64,000 nucleotides of DNA from UBA2241 sp963777895 (GCA_963777895.1 CAVZSF010000007.1:1-64000); one strand, 5' to 3'; positions 32,565-42,844 are shown, counted from the first letter of the stretch. Numbers and translations: made by a program. The notes: a model not told the origin generated them from the letters alone.

Positions 32565-34541
32565 TCACGCACTCACGGCCGCCGAAGACGGCGTGCCTTC
32601 CCGCGTGGGCCGCACCCACCCGACGGTGATCGACGTGCCCCGCTCCGGGGAGCTCCTGATGAGGATCGTCGCACCGATCTTGGCCATCCGTTCCCGCATG
32701 ATGCGCAGGCCCATGTGCTCGGGCCCGACGGCGTCCGGGTCGAAGCCGCGCCCGTCGTCCGTCACCGTAAGGGCCACGCCGCCGGAATGGACGATCACGG
32801 CAGCCGCGACCCGGCTGGCACGTGCGTGCTTGGCGACGTTGGTGAAGGCCTCCTGGACGACGCGGTAGAGGGCGATCTTCACGTCGGGGGGCAGCGGCTC
32901 TTCCTCGGTCACGTTCACATCGACCGGCACCTGGATCTGGCCCGTGAGGGCGTCGGCGAGCCGCTCGATCAGGGTCTCGAGCGAAGCCGCCTCGAGTGTC
33001 GCCGGCCGCAACTCGAAGAGCAGCGTGCGCATCTCCGCCAGAGCCGCCCGCACGAGGCGCCTCATGCGGACCAGGTTGTCGAGCCCTTCCTCCGGCTCGC
33101 GATCCCATACGGCGGGCAGGGCCTCGGCGATCAGGCTGGCGGAGTAGATGCTCTGCGTGACGGAGTCATGAAGGTCGCGCGCCAGGCGCTGCCGCTCGGC
33201 CGCCGCCGCCTGGCGCGTCTCCTTGCGGTGCAGCAGCTCGTTCTCGACGGCGGCCGCGAGTGCGTCCGCGGCGGTCTTGCCCACGACCCCATCGGCGTCG
33301 CTGAACCCCTGGACCTCGCCGTCGCGGCCGAGCGTCAGCAGGCCGACCACGGCGTCCCTCGTCACCATGGGAGCGACGAGGAGGCTGCGCACCGCGCTCC
33401 CGGCCATGAGCTCCCGCAGGGGCGCGGGCAGGTCAAGCGACTGCGGGTCCGCTACGACCAGAGGCTCCTCGGCCTTGAGCGCTTTCTGGAAGAGGGGCAC
33501 GTCGTCGACCGGCAGCAGGTCCACGTAGTCGGGAGGCGCGGTGGTGTCGCTCGACGACCGTCTGAGGGCATCCTCACCCAGGCTCGCTGACAGGTGCACG
33601 CGCACGTAGCGCGCCCTGAAGAGGACGGCGAGTTCCTGGCACGCGGCGTGCAGTGCGCTCGGCAGGTCAGTGCGACGTGCCAGGGTCTGGGCGAAGTGCT
33701 GCAGCGCAGCAAGCTCTTTCACCCGCTCGCGCAGAGCGTCTTCGGCGGCCACGCGCTCGGTCACTTCCAGGGCAAGCTGCTCGTTCGTCTCGTCGAGCTC
33801 GCGGACACGCTCCTCGACGAGCGACTCCAGGCGGGTGCGGTATGCCCGCAGCTCCTGTTCCCAGCGCAACGACTCGCGACGCAGGGCGATGCTCATCGTC
33901 AGCACGAGGCCGACGAAGCACAGTTGCGTCAGGTAGAGCGTCGCCACGACGCCATGGTCGGCGAGCGTGTCGAGCAGAGTGGTCACTGAGAAGAGCGCCG
34001 TTGCGAGGGCGAGGTAGGTCGCTTTCGCGCGCTCGCCCCTGCGCAGCAGTCGGGCGAGCGCGTAGTACATGAAGACGAAGGCCGCCAGGGTTATGGCGTC
34101 GTCCAGCACGTGCAGGGGATGCAGGTCGGATGCGCTCATGTCCATGATGTGAGCTCCGAAGACCCAGACCTCGCGCAGGTCACCGAGCGTCTCGTGCAAG
34201 AGCCCGTAGGGCAGGGCGGCGTTGACGGCCAGCACGATGACGCCGCCGCCCGTCAGGGCCCAAAGCCAGATCTTCGGCCTCACGCCGCTGAAGAGAGCGA
34301 CCAGCCAGGCCGCCGCCACGGTGAAGACGACGTGCGAAGGCACGAAGAGCCACTTGGTGACCGCGACGTGCGTCGAGGGCGAGTCGACGGAGTACATCGC
34401 CATGACGGCGATCGCCCCGACACCGGCCGCGAGCGCCATCAGCGCGAAGGTGAGGCGCGTACGGTCTCGCGGCCGGCTCGACAGCCCGACCAGACCGTGG
34501 GAGATGGCGGCCTCGAACGATATCCCCGCCGCGACACCCAT
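32565..34541 (-). CDS. membrane sensor histidine kinase with GAF domain (HisKA_3)
   Basis: About 658 residues. N-terminal region with seven or so membrane helices (to ~residue 225), a coiled coil (YRTRLESLVEERVRELDETNEQLALEVTERVAAEDALRERV), a GAF domain (~280-445) and a NarX-type kinase core: ERQRLARDLHDSVTQSIYS (phosphorylated His), then VQEAFTNVAKHARAS, DDGRGFDPD, GLRIMRERMAKIGA (ATP binding). ATG 34541 has no ribosome site; GACGAGGAGGAAGCG lies ~35 nt further up before CTG AAC CTG, in frame, giving LNLLIVLMGVAAG, so the true start is probably upstream. Signals to the NarL-type regulator 91 nt downstream. Confidence 0.9.
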   Translation of the reverse strand: MGVAAGISFEAAISHGLVGLSSRPRDRTRLTFALMALAAGVGAIAVMAMYSVDSPSTHVAVTKWLFVPSHVVFTVAAAWLVALFSGVRPKIWLWALTGGGVIVLAVNAALPYGLLHETLGDLREVWVFGAHIMDMSASDLHPLHVLDDAITLAAFVFMYYALARLLRRGERAKATYLALATALFSVTTLLDTLADHGVVATLYLTQLCFVGLVLTMSIALRRESLRWEQELRAYRTRLESLVEERVRELDETNEQLALEVTERVAAEDALRERVKELAALQHFAQTLARRTDLPSALHAACQELAVLFRARYVRVHLSASLGEDALRRSSSDTTAPPDYVDLLPVDDVPLFQKALKAEEPLVVADPQSLDLPAPLRELMAGSAVRSLLVAPMVTRDAVVGLLTLGRDGEVQGFSDADGVVGKTAADALAAAVENELLHRKETRQAAAAERQRLARDLHDSVTQSIYSASLIAEALPAVWDREPEEGLDNLVRMRRLVRAALAEMRTLLFELRPATLEAASLETLIERLADALTGQIQVPVDVNVTEEEPLPPDVKIALYRVVQEAFTNVAKHARASRVAAAVIVHSGGVALTVTDDGRGFDPDAVGPEHMGLRIMRERMAKIGATILIRSSPERGTSITVGWVRPTREGTPSSAAVSA

Positions 34542-34952
34542 CAGGACGATGAGCAGGTTCAGCGCTTCCTCCTCGTCAGCCCCTGGCGCGCGGCCCTCCT
34601 ACCCATTGAGGACGCTCTTCATCCTAAAAGACATGCCTTTCGTCTAGGTCAGGACACGAGGAACGACCGTACCCCTCGCAGTGTGTCCTCTGACATTGAT
34701 AGGCGCAACGTCGGCGCACTGCGCCGACCCGGCTCTATCCGCCGCGTGGCAACGCGATACTGCGGCGGAGGGCGTGGGTAGGGTGGCGCGCGAACAATCG
34801 CTGGACGTGCGGGCCGGCGGATCGATGGGTGGAGTAGACAGAGGGGGTGAGGCTAGAGCGGCAGCAAGGCCTGGACCGTTTGCGGACCCGCCCAGAAGAG
34901 CCTGCACGTTCACCTAAGTCGATTCTCTCAAGGGGTTGAGAGGGGAGGTCAC
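34542..34952. other. divergent promoter region between the kinase and the giant multicopper oxidase
   Basis: About 410 nt, no gene apart from a possible 5' extension of the kinase. Contains a 9-1-9 palindrome at 34708-34726 (GTCGGCGCA-C-TGCGCCGAC), a possible operator, and AGAGGGGAGGTCAC just before the oxidase ATG. Confidence 0.5.
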
Positions 34953-37900
34953 ATGAGAACCACCGCACGTGCGATACGACGCATGTCGTTCGCGAAACTG
35001 AGCGCTTTAGGCTTCTTGGCGTTGGCAGTGGCGACAACGGTATTCCTGCTGATCATGGGTCCCGGCTTCGCCATGCCAGGTAACCCCAACTGACGAGACC
35101 AAGGTGCCTCACTACTTCGGACCCAACCCGAACTGGGCCCTGAGCTCGCTGCGGACGACCAGCGCCCAGGTGAGCATCACGGACCCGAACGGCGTGGGCA
35201 GTGGCGCGACGGCGACAGCGGCCGTCGACAGCGCCGGGGTCATCACCGCCATCACCATCACCAGCCCCGGCAGCAACTACACCGCCGCGAACGTGGACAT
35301 CACCGGCTCCGGCACCGGAGCGACCGCCGACGCCGTCGTGAGTCCCTCCACCTCCGTGACCGCCATCAACGTCACGGCAGGCGGGACCGGCTACACGAAG
35401 CCTGCCGTCACGATCTCGGGTGGCGGGGCGGCGACGCAGGCGACCGCTACCGCTTGGGGCGGCGTCGACGCCGTCACCGTCACGGCGGCCGGGAGCGGCT
35501 TCACGATCCCGACGGTCGACTTCGACATGCCCGACGACCCCAACGGCGTGATGCCCAAGGCGCACGCTGAGATGGATGCCAGTGGGGCCATCACCGCGGT
35601 CGTGGTCGACAGTCCGGGATCGGGCTATTTGACCCCTCCCAATGTGGTCATCCGTGACGGCACCCTGGCGGATCCAGTCCCCGGTGGCGCCAACAACGCC
35701 ACGGCGACCGCCACGCTGACCATCACGAGCATCACGCTCGACACCTTCGGCAGCGGCTACACCAGTGTGCCGACAGTCGACATCACGGACCCGACCGGCA
35801 CTGGTGCCCAGGCGACGGCAGTCACAGACGGCGGCGCCGTCACGTCCATCACTCTCACGAACGGCGGCTCCGGCTACATCACCGGCAAGGGCATCAGGAA
35901 GTTCGTGGATGCGTTGCCGGGCGCCTGTAACCCATCCGTCAGCGGCAGCTGCGTGCCCGGAACGAAGTACATCCCGCTCGCCGTCCCGGAGCCGGTGCTG
36001 AAGAGTGGCGTCAACGCCGACCAGTACGAGATCGGTCTCGTGCAGTACCGCACACAGTTCTCGACCGACCTGGGACCGACGCTGGTGCGCGGCTACGTCC
36101 AGCTGGAGACGGCTGCCAATGCCGGCTGGAGCCAGCACTTCCCTCTGACGAACGCCATCCCGAATCCGGATCCGACCCTGCCGGACACGCTCGCTCCCGT
36201 CACGATTGACGGCAATCAGGCGTACGGCGTCACGCCGCCGCAGTGGCTTGGGCCGATCATTGGCGCCACCAAGAACAAGCCGGTCCGCATCGTGTTCCGC
36301 AACCTGCTTCCGACCGGCACGGCTGGCAACCTCTTCCTGCCGGTCGACACCACCCTGATGGGTTCAGGCATGGGCCCGGATCCCAACATGACCATGCCCT
36401 TCGAGGATTTCACCGTGATGGATGAGATCCGTAATCCGATCTGCACGGACGATCCGCCAGAATCCGATGTGCTTCAAGCAGAACAGGGCCACCCTGCACC
36501 TGCACGGCGGCATCACGCCGTGGATCTCGGACGGTACGGCACACCAGTGGATCACGCCGGCCGGCGAGAACACGACGTGGCCGCAGGGCGTGAGTGTCCA
36601 GGCCGTCCCCGACATGACGGGCGCCACCGGTGGGCCCGATGTGAGCAGCACGGACGGCGTCGAGACCTTCTACTACACCAACCAGCAGAGCGCGCGGCTG
36701 ATGTTCTACCACGACCACGCTTGGGGCATCACGCGCCTCAACGTGTACGCCGGTGAGGCCGCGGGCTACCTGATCACCGACGACACCGAGAAGGCCCTGA
36801 TCAACAGCGGCACCATCCCGGCTGACGTCGACACGATCCCCCTGATCGTCCAGGACCGTACGTTCGTGCCACCGAAGGAGCAGATCTACAACCAGTACGA
36901 CGCGAACGGCAACGTGATCAGCTACGGTCAGGACCCGACCTGGGACGAGAGCAGGTGGGGCGGCGAAGGCAACTTCTGGTACCACCACGTGTACATGCCG
37001 GCGCAGAACCCCGGAGACCCGAGCGGCATGAGCGCCTACGGGCGCTGGATGTTCGGCCCTTGGTTCTGGCCGCCATTGGGGAACGCGGTGCATGGGCCGA
37101 TCGCCAACCCGTACTACAACCCGAACTGCAACCTCGACGTCCCGTCCACCTGGCAGTACCAGACCGACCCGTTCTGCGAGCCCAAGGAGATCCCGGGCAC
37201 GCCGAACATCTCGGTGGGGATGGAGCAGTTCAACGACACGCCGATCGTGAACGGCGTCGCGTATCCGACCCTGAATCTCGAGCCAAAGACATATCGACTG
37301 CGCATGCTGAACGCGGCCAACGACCGCTTCTTCAACTTCCAGTGGTACATCGCCGACCCGACGCAGGGGAGCGGCCTCACCGAGGTCGCGCTCAACCCGA
37401 CCCAGCTCGCGGCCGCGCAAACCGACCCGGTCGTCTCTCCGGAGGCCATCACGACCGGCCTGAAGGATCCTGCCACCGGTCAGCCGCTGATCGATCCGAT
37501 CACGAACCTGCCGTACGATCTGTCCGGCCCTGACTGGATCCAGATCGGCACCGAGGGCGGCTTCCTGCCGGCTCCGGTCAAGGTCGACGGCCAGCAGGTC
37601 ACGACGTGGATCACCGACCCGACCCGGTTCGACGTCGGCAACGTCGACAAGCACTCTCTCCTGCTGGCTCCGGCCGAGCGGGCCGACGTCATCGTCGACT
37701 TCTCGAAGTTCGCCGGCAGGACGCTGATCCTGTACAACGATGCGCCCGCGGCCTTCCCGGCGAGGGTGCCCAGCTACGACTACTACACGGGTCAGCCTGA
37801 TCTGAGCCCTGTCGGGGCTCCGGGTGTGCTTCCCGGCTACGGCCCGAACACCCGCACCATCATGCAGGTGACGATCGCGGCAAACCCGCCGGCGGCTGCC

Positions 37901-39760
37901 TTCGACATGAACAAGCTGAATGCCGCCTTCACGCACAAGGCCAACGGCTCGGGCGTGTTCGAGTCCGGCCAGCACCCGATCATCGTCGGGCAGTCCGACT
38001 ACAACTCGGCCTACGGCAGCAACTTCGTGGCAAGCGGCAACTGTAACGTCGCGGGTGGCTCGGCGAGGTGCGACGGTCTCGTGCGTGTGAACGACACCCT
38101 GCAGTTCGGCTTCAACACGCTCAAGGGTCCGAGCACCAAGGCCGTGCTGCCGCTGCAGCCGAAGGCTATCCACGACGAGATGAACGCCACCAACTTCGAC
38201 GAGTTCGGCCGCATGCAGGCGAACCTCGGCGTGGAGGCCCAGCCTCCTCAGCCGGGAGCCCAGAACGTCACCCTGTACCCGTTCGTCAATCCGGCTACCG
38301 AGATCATCGACGGTACCAATCTGCCAAAGCAGGTGGTGACGTTCGACGCCAACGGTAACGCCACGAGCGACGTGAAGATCCAGGCGGTGCAGGCGGACGG
38401 CAAGGACGGCACGCAGATCTGGCGGATCACGCACAACGGCGTGGACACCCACCCGATCCACTTCCACCTGTACGACGTGCAGATCTTGAACCGCGTGACC
38501 TGGGACAACATCATCATCAAGAACGACCCGACAGAGATGGGCTGGAAAGACACGATCCGCGTGAGCCCGCTGGAGGACACGATCGTCGCCGTTCGGCCGA
38601 TCGTGCCGCAGGTCCCGTGGGAGCTTCCGAACGCCATCCGGCCACTGAACCCGATGATGCCTCTGGGTGACACCACGATGTTCAACAACATCGACCCGCA
38701 GGGGAACCCGACGACGGCGGTTACCAACCAGCTCGTGAACTTCGGCTGGGAGTACGTCTACCACTGCCACATCCTGAGCCATGAGGAGATGGACATGATG
38801 CGGCCCGTGTCGCTGGCGCTCCCGCCGAACAAGCCCGACACCCTGGGCTCGAACTGGGTGAAGCCAAAGCGGGGGGGTCAGCCGACCCTGTTCATCTCGT
38901 GGAACGACAATTCGTTCAACGAGACGTCGTTCACCCTGCAGCGGTCCACCGACGGTACGACGTGGACCGACGTGGGTACTTTGGACGCTCCGCTCGACCA
39001 GCCGAACGTCCACGAGGCCAGGTCGTTGTCCGATCCGACAGCGACCGCGACGACGGCCTACCTGTACCGCGTCGTCGCGAACAACGTCGTCGGCTATGGT
39101 GCCGAGTTCCCGACTGTCAACGCCAGCTCGACGTCCGCGGTCCTCGGCGTGAACTCGCCGGCGGCCCCGAGCAACCTCGTGGCCACCCTTCAGGCTGGAC
39201 CCCAGGTCAGTCTCACGTGGCGTGACAACGCTACGAACGAGACCGGCTTCGTGGTCGAGCGCAGCGTCACAGGTTCGGGCCTCTGGGGACAGGTCGGGAC
39301 GCCCACGGCCGCGAACAACACCGGCAACGTCACCTGGGTGGACACCTCGGTCCAGGCGGGAGTGGCGGCCGCCTCGTACACCTACCGGGTTGCCGCGCAG
39401 AACCTCGCTGGCCTGTCGCTGTTCTCCAACGAGGCCGGAGTGACGATTCCCGCAGCGCCGGCAGCGCCGACCGTCTTCTCGGCGGTCGCCGGCCCCAACC
39501 AGGGCAGCCAGCGAAGCGTCATCCTCAACTGGACGGCGAGCCCGGCCAACGTGACGGGCTTCACCATCCAGCGGTCCGCGAGCTCGACCTTCGCGAGCGG
39601 TATCACCAGCGTCAACGTCGCCGCGGCGGCGAGGACGCTGACCGTGACCGGACTGGTCCGGAACACCGCGTACTACTTCAGGATCCGGGCCAACAACGGG
39701 AGCTTCGTCTTCTCGAGTTGGCTGAACGCGTCACCGTTCCCGATCACTACCGCGCCGTGA
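34953..39760 (+). CDS. giant secreted multicopper oxidase with C-terminal FN3 domains, two frameshifts
   Basis: About 1,600 residues. ATG 34953 (GGGGAGGTCAC upstream) opens a signal sequence (RMSFAKLSALGFLALAVATTVFLLIM). After one extra C in the CCCC run at 35084-35087 comes a region with at least five GSGY(T)xxPxVxI-type repeats (~residues 65-310), then cupredoxin domains. A second shift is near 36.44 kb. Copper ligands: LHLHGGI, YHDHAWG, HPIHFHLYD, YHCHILSHEEMDMM. The last ~300 residues hold three FN3-like domains (LFISWNDNSFNETSFTLQRS, VSLTWRDNATNETGFVVERS, VILNWTASPANVTGFTIQRS). Likely extracellular oxidase of metals (Mn, Fe) or phenolics; large multidomain MCOs include Mn oxidases, but the substrate is not proven. 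Confidence 0.85.
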
Positions 39761-39766
39761 GGTGAG

Positions 39767-39798
39767 GTCCCGGCGCCGCCCTTGGGCGGCGCCGGGAC
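39767..39798 (+). terminator. terminator of the giant multicopper oxidase gene
   Basis: GTCCCGGCGCCGCCC and its 15-nt complement separated by TT, 7 nt after the stop codon. Confidence 0.75.
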
Positions 39799-39863
39799 AG
39801 CCCTCCAGGCAAGCTAGCGGACAGAGCGCACGGCTCGCAGGAGCCGTCGCAAGACGAGAAAGG

Positions 39864-39900
39864 AAGAGGGCCCGGGCGCCGAAGGCGCCCGGGCCCTCTT
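39864..39900. terminator. second strong hairpin
   Basis: Perfect 17-bp stem AAGAGGGCCCGGGCGCC with complement and GAA loop. It lies between the oxidase gene and the convergent VKOR gene; may terminate either unit. Confidence 0.7.
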
Positions 39901-40114
39901 GCATGGGCGGTCTGGGCCCGTCTGGGGTCAACCCTCCGGACCTCGTGCCTCGGGAACCTCGCCCTTGTGCGCCAGGAGTCTGTCGCGGGGCAGGCTTGGG
40001 TGAGCGCGTGGGACGCAAGCGCTGCTGCAACCGGTGCGCAGCCAGCCGTATGGTGCGCTGGGGCGATGTAATCCGGCTCGAGACCGTGAGGCCGGCCCCC
40101 TCGGAGTCCGGCGG

Positions 40115-40684
40115 CTACCGCCCGGTAACGGCGGGGGCGATCTTCTCGGCGGCGTCAGCCCGGCTCGCGGGCGTCTTGAGCATCAGGCCGCCGACCCAGA
40201 GAAGGACGAGGAGGACCTCGGTGGCAACGCAGTAGGAGCAGTAGGCGCGCAGGGCGATGGCCTGCAAAAGGAAGAGCGGGATCGCCGACAGAGCCCCGGC
40301 GAAAGACAGGCCCTTGAAGACCCGGGTGAGGCGCGTCCCCGGGCGAGTCAGGAGGCCCACGGCCAGATAGAACATCGTCGTGAAGAAGACGGTGCCGAAG
40401 AGCGCGACGGGGACGCCCCCGATCGTCGAGAAGCGGCTCGTCTGCACGGTCTCACAGCCCTGCACGACGTAGCAGGGCGACACGTAGCCGCGGTAGTGCA
40501 CGAGTGTCAGGTACAGCGAGATCACGAAGCCCGCGAGGGACCCGGCCGTGAGCAGCAGCGGCAGGAGCCGGCCGCCCTTCCCGCTCGGCTTGCCGGCCGT
40601 CTCGCCGGCTTGGGCTGCCGCCGGCGCCTTTCCCGGCGCGCTCGAGGGCTTGGGCTTCGCCCGCCGCTTGCGCGCGACGCTCAC
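40115..40684 (-). CDS. vitamin K epoxide reductase family protein (VKOR)
   Basis: 189 residues, four to five membrane helices. GTG 40684 overlaps the TGA of the upstream thioredoxin-like gene (GTGA). Active sites: CETVQTSRFSTIGGVPVALFG (loop Cys and the conserved Ser/Thr region) and AYCSYCVATEVLL (CxxC). It reoxidises the periplasmic/exported DsbA-like partner and passes electrons to quinone. The N-terminal ~40 residues are Lys/Ala/Pro-rich and cytoplasmic. Stop TAG. Confidence 0.92.
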   Translation of the reverse strand: MSVARKRRAKPKPSSAPGKAPAAAQAGETAGKPSGKGGRLLPLLLTAGSLAGFVISLYLTLVHYRGYVSPCYVVQGCETVQTSRFSTIGGVPVALFGTVFFTTMFYLAVGLLTRPGTRLTRVFKGLSFAGALSAIPLFLLQAIALRAYCSYCVATEVLLVLLWVGGLMLKTPASRADAAEKIAPAVTGR

Positions 40685-41313
40685 AGCGCGTCCTCGATCA
40701 GGCGCCGGAACTCGTCGATCGATCGCGGCAGCACCGAGGAGCCGTCCACCACGAACCAGGGCGTGTGGCTCACACCGGCCTGTTCGCCCTGTGCTCGCTG
40801 ACTTGTGATGAAGTCGATGGTCGCCTGGGCGTCGATGTCCTTGTGGAACTGCTCCAGGTCGAGGCCGATGCTCTGTGCGTAGGAATCGAACAGCGTGCGC
40901 GGGTCGGACGACTGCGTCCACTCATCCTGCCGGTCGAACAGCAGGTCGTGCATCTCCCAGAACTTGCCTTGCTTGTGGGCCGCGTACGCGGCCTGCGCCG
41001 AGATCATGCCGAACTCGTGGTTGGCGAGGGGGAAGAAGCGGAAGACGAACTGCACGCGGTCGCCGTACTCCTGCCGGAGCTGGGCGAGGATAGGCGCGTA
41101 CTCCGCGCAGAAGGGGCATTGGAAGTCGGAGTACTCGACTACGGCGACCGAGGCGTCGGGGTTGCCGGCGGAAATGTCGGCGGCTGTCGGGGGCGGGGCC
41201 TTGGAGGGCTCGCTGGCGGCGGCGCCGGTGAACGCGTAGAGCCCGGCACCGGCAACGAGCAGCACCAGGGTGGCGATCACCCAAGGGCCCCCGTTCCGCA
41301 TCACACGCCGCAT
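40681..41313 (-). CDS. DsbA/BdbD-like thiol:disulfide oxidoreductase
   Basis: 210 residues from ATG 41313 (GGAAGGA 8 nt upstream). Membrane anchor WVIATLVLLVAGAGLYAFTG, then a thioredoxin fold with inserted helical domain: VVEYSDFQCPFCAEYAPI (CPFC active site), VFRFFPLANHEFGMISAQAAYAA, and VSHTPWFVVDG with cis-Pro. Introduces disulfides into exported proteins; its reoxidant VKOR is encoded in overlap. Likely serves the copper oxidases and other secreted proteins nearby. Confidence 0.92.
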   Translation of the reverse strand: MRRVMRNGGPWVIATLVLLVAGAGLYAFTGAAASEPSKAPPPTAADISAGNPDASVAVVEYSDFQCPFCAEYAPILAQLRQEYGDRVQFVFRFFPLANHEFGMISAQAAYAAHKQGKFWEMHDLLFDRQDEWTQSSDPRTLFDSYAQSIGLDLEQFHKDIDAQATIDFITSQRAQGEQAGVSHTPWFVVDGSSVLPRSIDEFRRLIEDAL

Positions 41314-41350
41314 GGGCACCATCCTTCCCTACGTGCGCGCAAGTCGCAAC

Positions 41351-41392
41351 ACGAGGCGGCGGCGGGGCCGTGTGGCCCCGCCGCCGCCTCGT
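41351..41392 (-). terminator. terminator of the OsmC-like gene
   Basis: Perfect 19-bp stem ACGAGGCGGCGGCGGGGCC with complement and GTGT loop, between the OsmC gene and the DsbA-like gene, both on the minus strand. Confidence 0.8.
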
Positions 41393-41458
41393 CGGGTTGC
41401 GCGGGCGAGGGGGAGGCGTCCGCGCGGCTCAGTGGAGGGTCGCGAAGCGCCTGATCGC

Positions 41459-41869
41459 TCAGGCTGGTGCGGCGTCCCCGATCACGGTGATGATGTCGAA
41501 AGCCGGCGGTTCGTGCAGGTGCTTCTTGACGGCGCAGAGGTTCACGGCGTTGACGATCGCCGCCCGGTACTTCTCCGGGAACTCGGGCGGCAGCCGCAGC
41601 TCGAGGTCGACCTTGGCGACCATGCCGCGCTGGGGGTCCACGTGCGTGCGCATGACGATACCGGCGCCCTCGGCCGGGATGCCGCGCTGCTGCATGAACC
41701 CGAGGGCGTAGATGCCGGCACAGGTCCCGATCGAGACGAGGAAGAGGTCGAAGGGCGCCGGCGCGCTGTTGTCACCGCCGCCCGCCATGGGCTGGTCGGT
41801 CTCGATGGTGAACCCCTTGTAGTCGGCGGACACCCGCTTCCCGCCGGGGAAGTAGACCTGCATGTCCAT
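41459..41869 (-). CDS. OsmC/Ohr family protein
   Basis: 136 residues from ATG 41869 (AAAGGAAGCCC upstream). OsmC fold: FTIETDQPMAGGGDNSAPAPFDLFLVSIGTCAGIYALGFMQQRGI, with the conserved Cys in GTCAG; the second Cys in AVNLCAVKKHL. Usually reduces organic hydroperoxides with thiols, though some relatives are unrelated in function. Divergent from an ArsR-type regulator with a shared palindrome, so probably its target. Confidence 0.85.
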   Translation of the reverse strand: MDMQVYFPGGKRVSADYKGFTIETDQPMAGGGDNSAPAPFDLFLVSIGTCAGIYALGFMQQRGIPAEGAGIVMRTHVDPQRGMVAKVDLELRLPPEFPEKYRAAIVNAVNLCAVKKHLHEPPAFDIITVIGDAAPA

Positions 41870-41933
41870 GGGCTTCCTTTCGGTCGTGCACTGCCCCGCC
41901 ATCTGTCGCGGGGCTCCCTTCTCGCCACTCTTG

Positions 41934-41967
41934 ATTGCCAAGTTTCGACATTTCGAAACTTGGCAAT
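41934..41967. promoter_or_regulatory. palindromic operator between osmC-like and arsR-like genes
   Basis: ATTGCCAAGTTTCGA (41934-41948) and its exact complement (41953-41967) with a 4-nt spacer, A/T-rich against the GC-rich background, 10 nt before the regulator start. Fits a dimeric winged-helix repressor site that controls both genes. Confidence 0.75.
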
Positions 41968-41977
41968 AACGACGCTA

Positions 41978-42316
41978 ATGAACGACGACCGTCAGCGCTA
42001 TCGCATCCACGCCGCCGTGTTCGCGGCGCTCGCCAACCCGACGCGCCACGAGCTCGTGCACCATCTCTGCGAGCAGGCGCGGACGCCATCCGAGCTGGCG
42101 GAGCTGCTCGAGGTCAGCAAGCCGAACGTGTCGCAGCACCTCGCCGTGCTCCAGCGTGAAGGCATCGTCACCCGCACGCGCGACGGCGGCCGGGTGCTCT
42201 GGCAGGTCGTCGACCCGCGTCTCGCGCAGGCCTGCGCCATCATCGACGAGGTCGTCGGTCGCGAGTATGCGGGGAAGGCCCACGCTCTCGAGAGGAAGGA
42301 TCAGGGCGCCGCATGA
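41978..42316 (+). CDS. ArsR family transcriptional regulator
   Basis: 112 residues from ATG 41978. Winged helix: FAALANPTRHELVHHLCEQARTPSELAELLEVSKPNVSQHLAVLQREGIVTRTRDGGRVLWQVVD. No obvious metal-binding cysteine pair, only one Cys in the HTH region and one in the C-terminal helix, so it may sense redox rather than metal (inference). The stop overlaps the ferredoxin ATG (ATGA). Confidence 0.9.
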   Translation: MNDDRQRYRIHAAVFAALANPTRHELVHHLCEQARTPSELAELLEVSKPNVSQHLAVLQREGIVTRTRDGGRVLWQVVDPRLAQACAIIDEVVGREYAGKAHALERKDQGAA

Positions 42317-42510
42317 TCAAGGTGAACGACTTCGCGTGTCCCCAGAACCACCTGTGCCCGGCGGTGAGCTCCTGCCCGGAGGGGGCCATCGTCCAGGACG
42401 ACATCTTCTCGGCGCCTCGGATCGACCGCGAGCGCTGCACCGAATGTGGCGCCTGCACCCAGCTCTGCCGCGTCTTCACGCACGTGAGCGAAACTGCGGA
42501 CGTGTACTGA
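42313..42510 (+). CDS. small 4Fe-4S ferredoxin
   Basis: 65 residues. Cys motifs CPQNHLCPAVSSCPEGA and CTECGACTQLCRVF support two iron-sulfur clusters, the first spacing being unusual (CPxxxLCPAVxxCP). Translationally coupled to the ArsR gene, so it is probably co-regulated. Similar small ferredoxins are found with ArsR/OsmC genes in anaerobes; partner enzyme unknown. Confidence 0.88.
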   Translation: MIKVNDFACPQNHLCPAVSSCPEGAIVQDDIFSAPRIDRERCTECGACTQLCRVFTHVSETADVY

Positions 42511-42540
42511 TCTCGGGCGTGTCGTGATCTTCACCTGATG

Positions 42541-42585
42541 AGAAGGCGGCGGGGCCGGCCTGTCCGGCCGGCCCCGCCGCCTTCT
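42541..42585. terminator. bidirectional terminator
   Basis: Perfect 20-bp stem starting AGAAGGCGGCGGGG with complement, 5-nt loop, followed by TTCG; between the convergent ferredoxin and YHS genes. Confidence 0.85.
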
Positions 42586-42589
42586 TTCG

Positions 42590-42751
42590 TCACCACGCCC
42601 CCGGCTGCGTGTGCGCGTACTTCTCCGGGTCCTTCAGGAACTCGAGCCGGCAGCTCTCGTCGCTGAAGTAGTAGGTCTTGCCGCCGTACTTCACGCTGGC
42701 GGCGGCGCGCTGTTCGTCCACCGTCATCTTGCAGACTGGATCGACAGCCAT
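42590..42751 (-). CDS. YHS domain protein
   Basis: 53 residues from ATG 42751 (GGAGGAGAG immediately upstream). MAVDPVCKMTVDEQRAAASVKYGGKTYYFSDESCRLEF and KDPEKYA form the full YHS domain (about 45 residues), a treble-clef-like metal-binding unit often attached to copper ATPases or alone. Probably a soluble metal (Cu/Zn) binding protein. Confidence 0.88.
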   Translation of the reverse strand: MAVDPVCKMTVDEQRAAASVKYGGKTYYFSDESCRLEFLKDPEKYAHTQPGAW

Positions 42752-42844
42752 CTCTCCTCCAGCCTCGCTTTCCACGAGTCCCGTGTGTTCCCCGTGACGG
42801 GCTGGCCAATCATGAGGCCGGCCGATCCGGCCGGGCGGCGGCGA

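Noticed and set aside
36410..39013. 867-codon minus-strand open frame under the giant multicopper oxidase
   Set aside because: Mirror frame of a clearly coding plus-strand gene in high-GC DNA.
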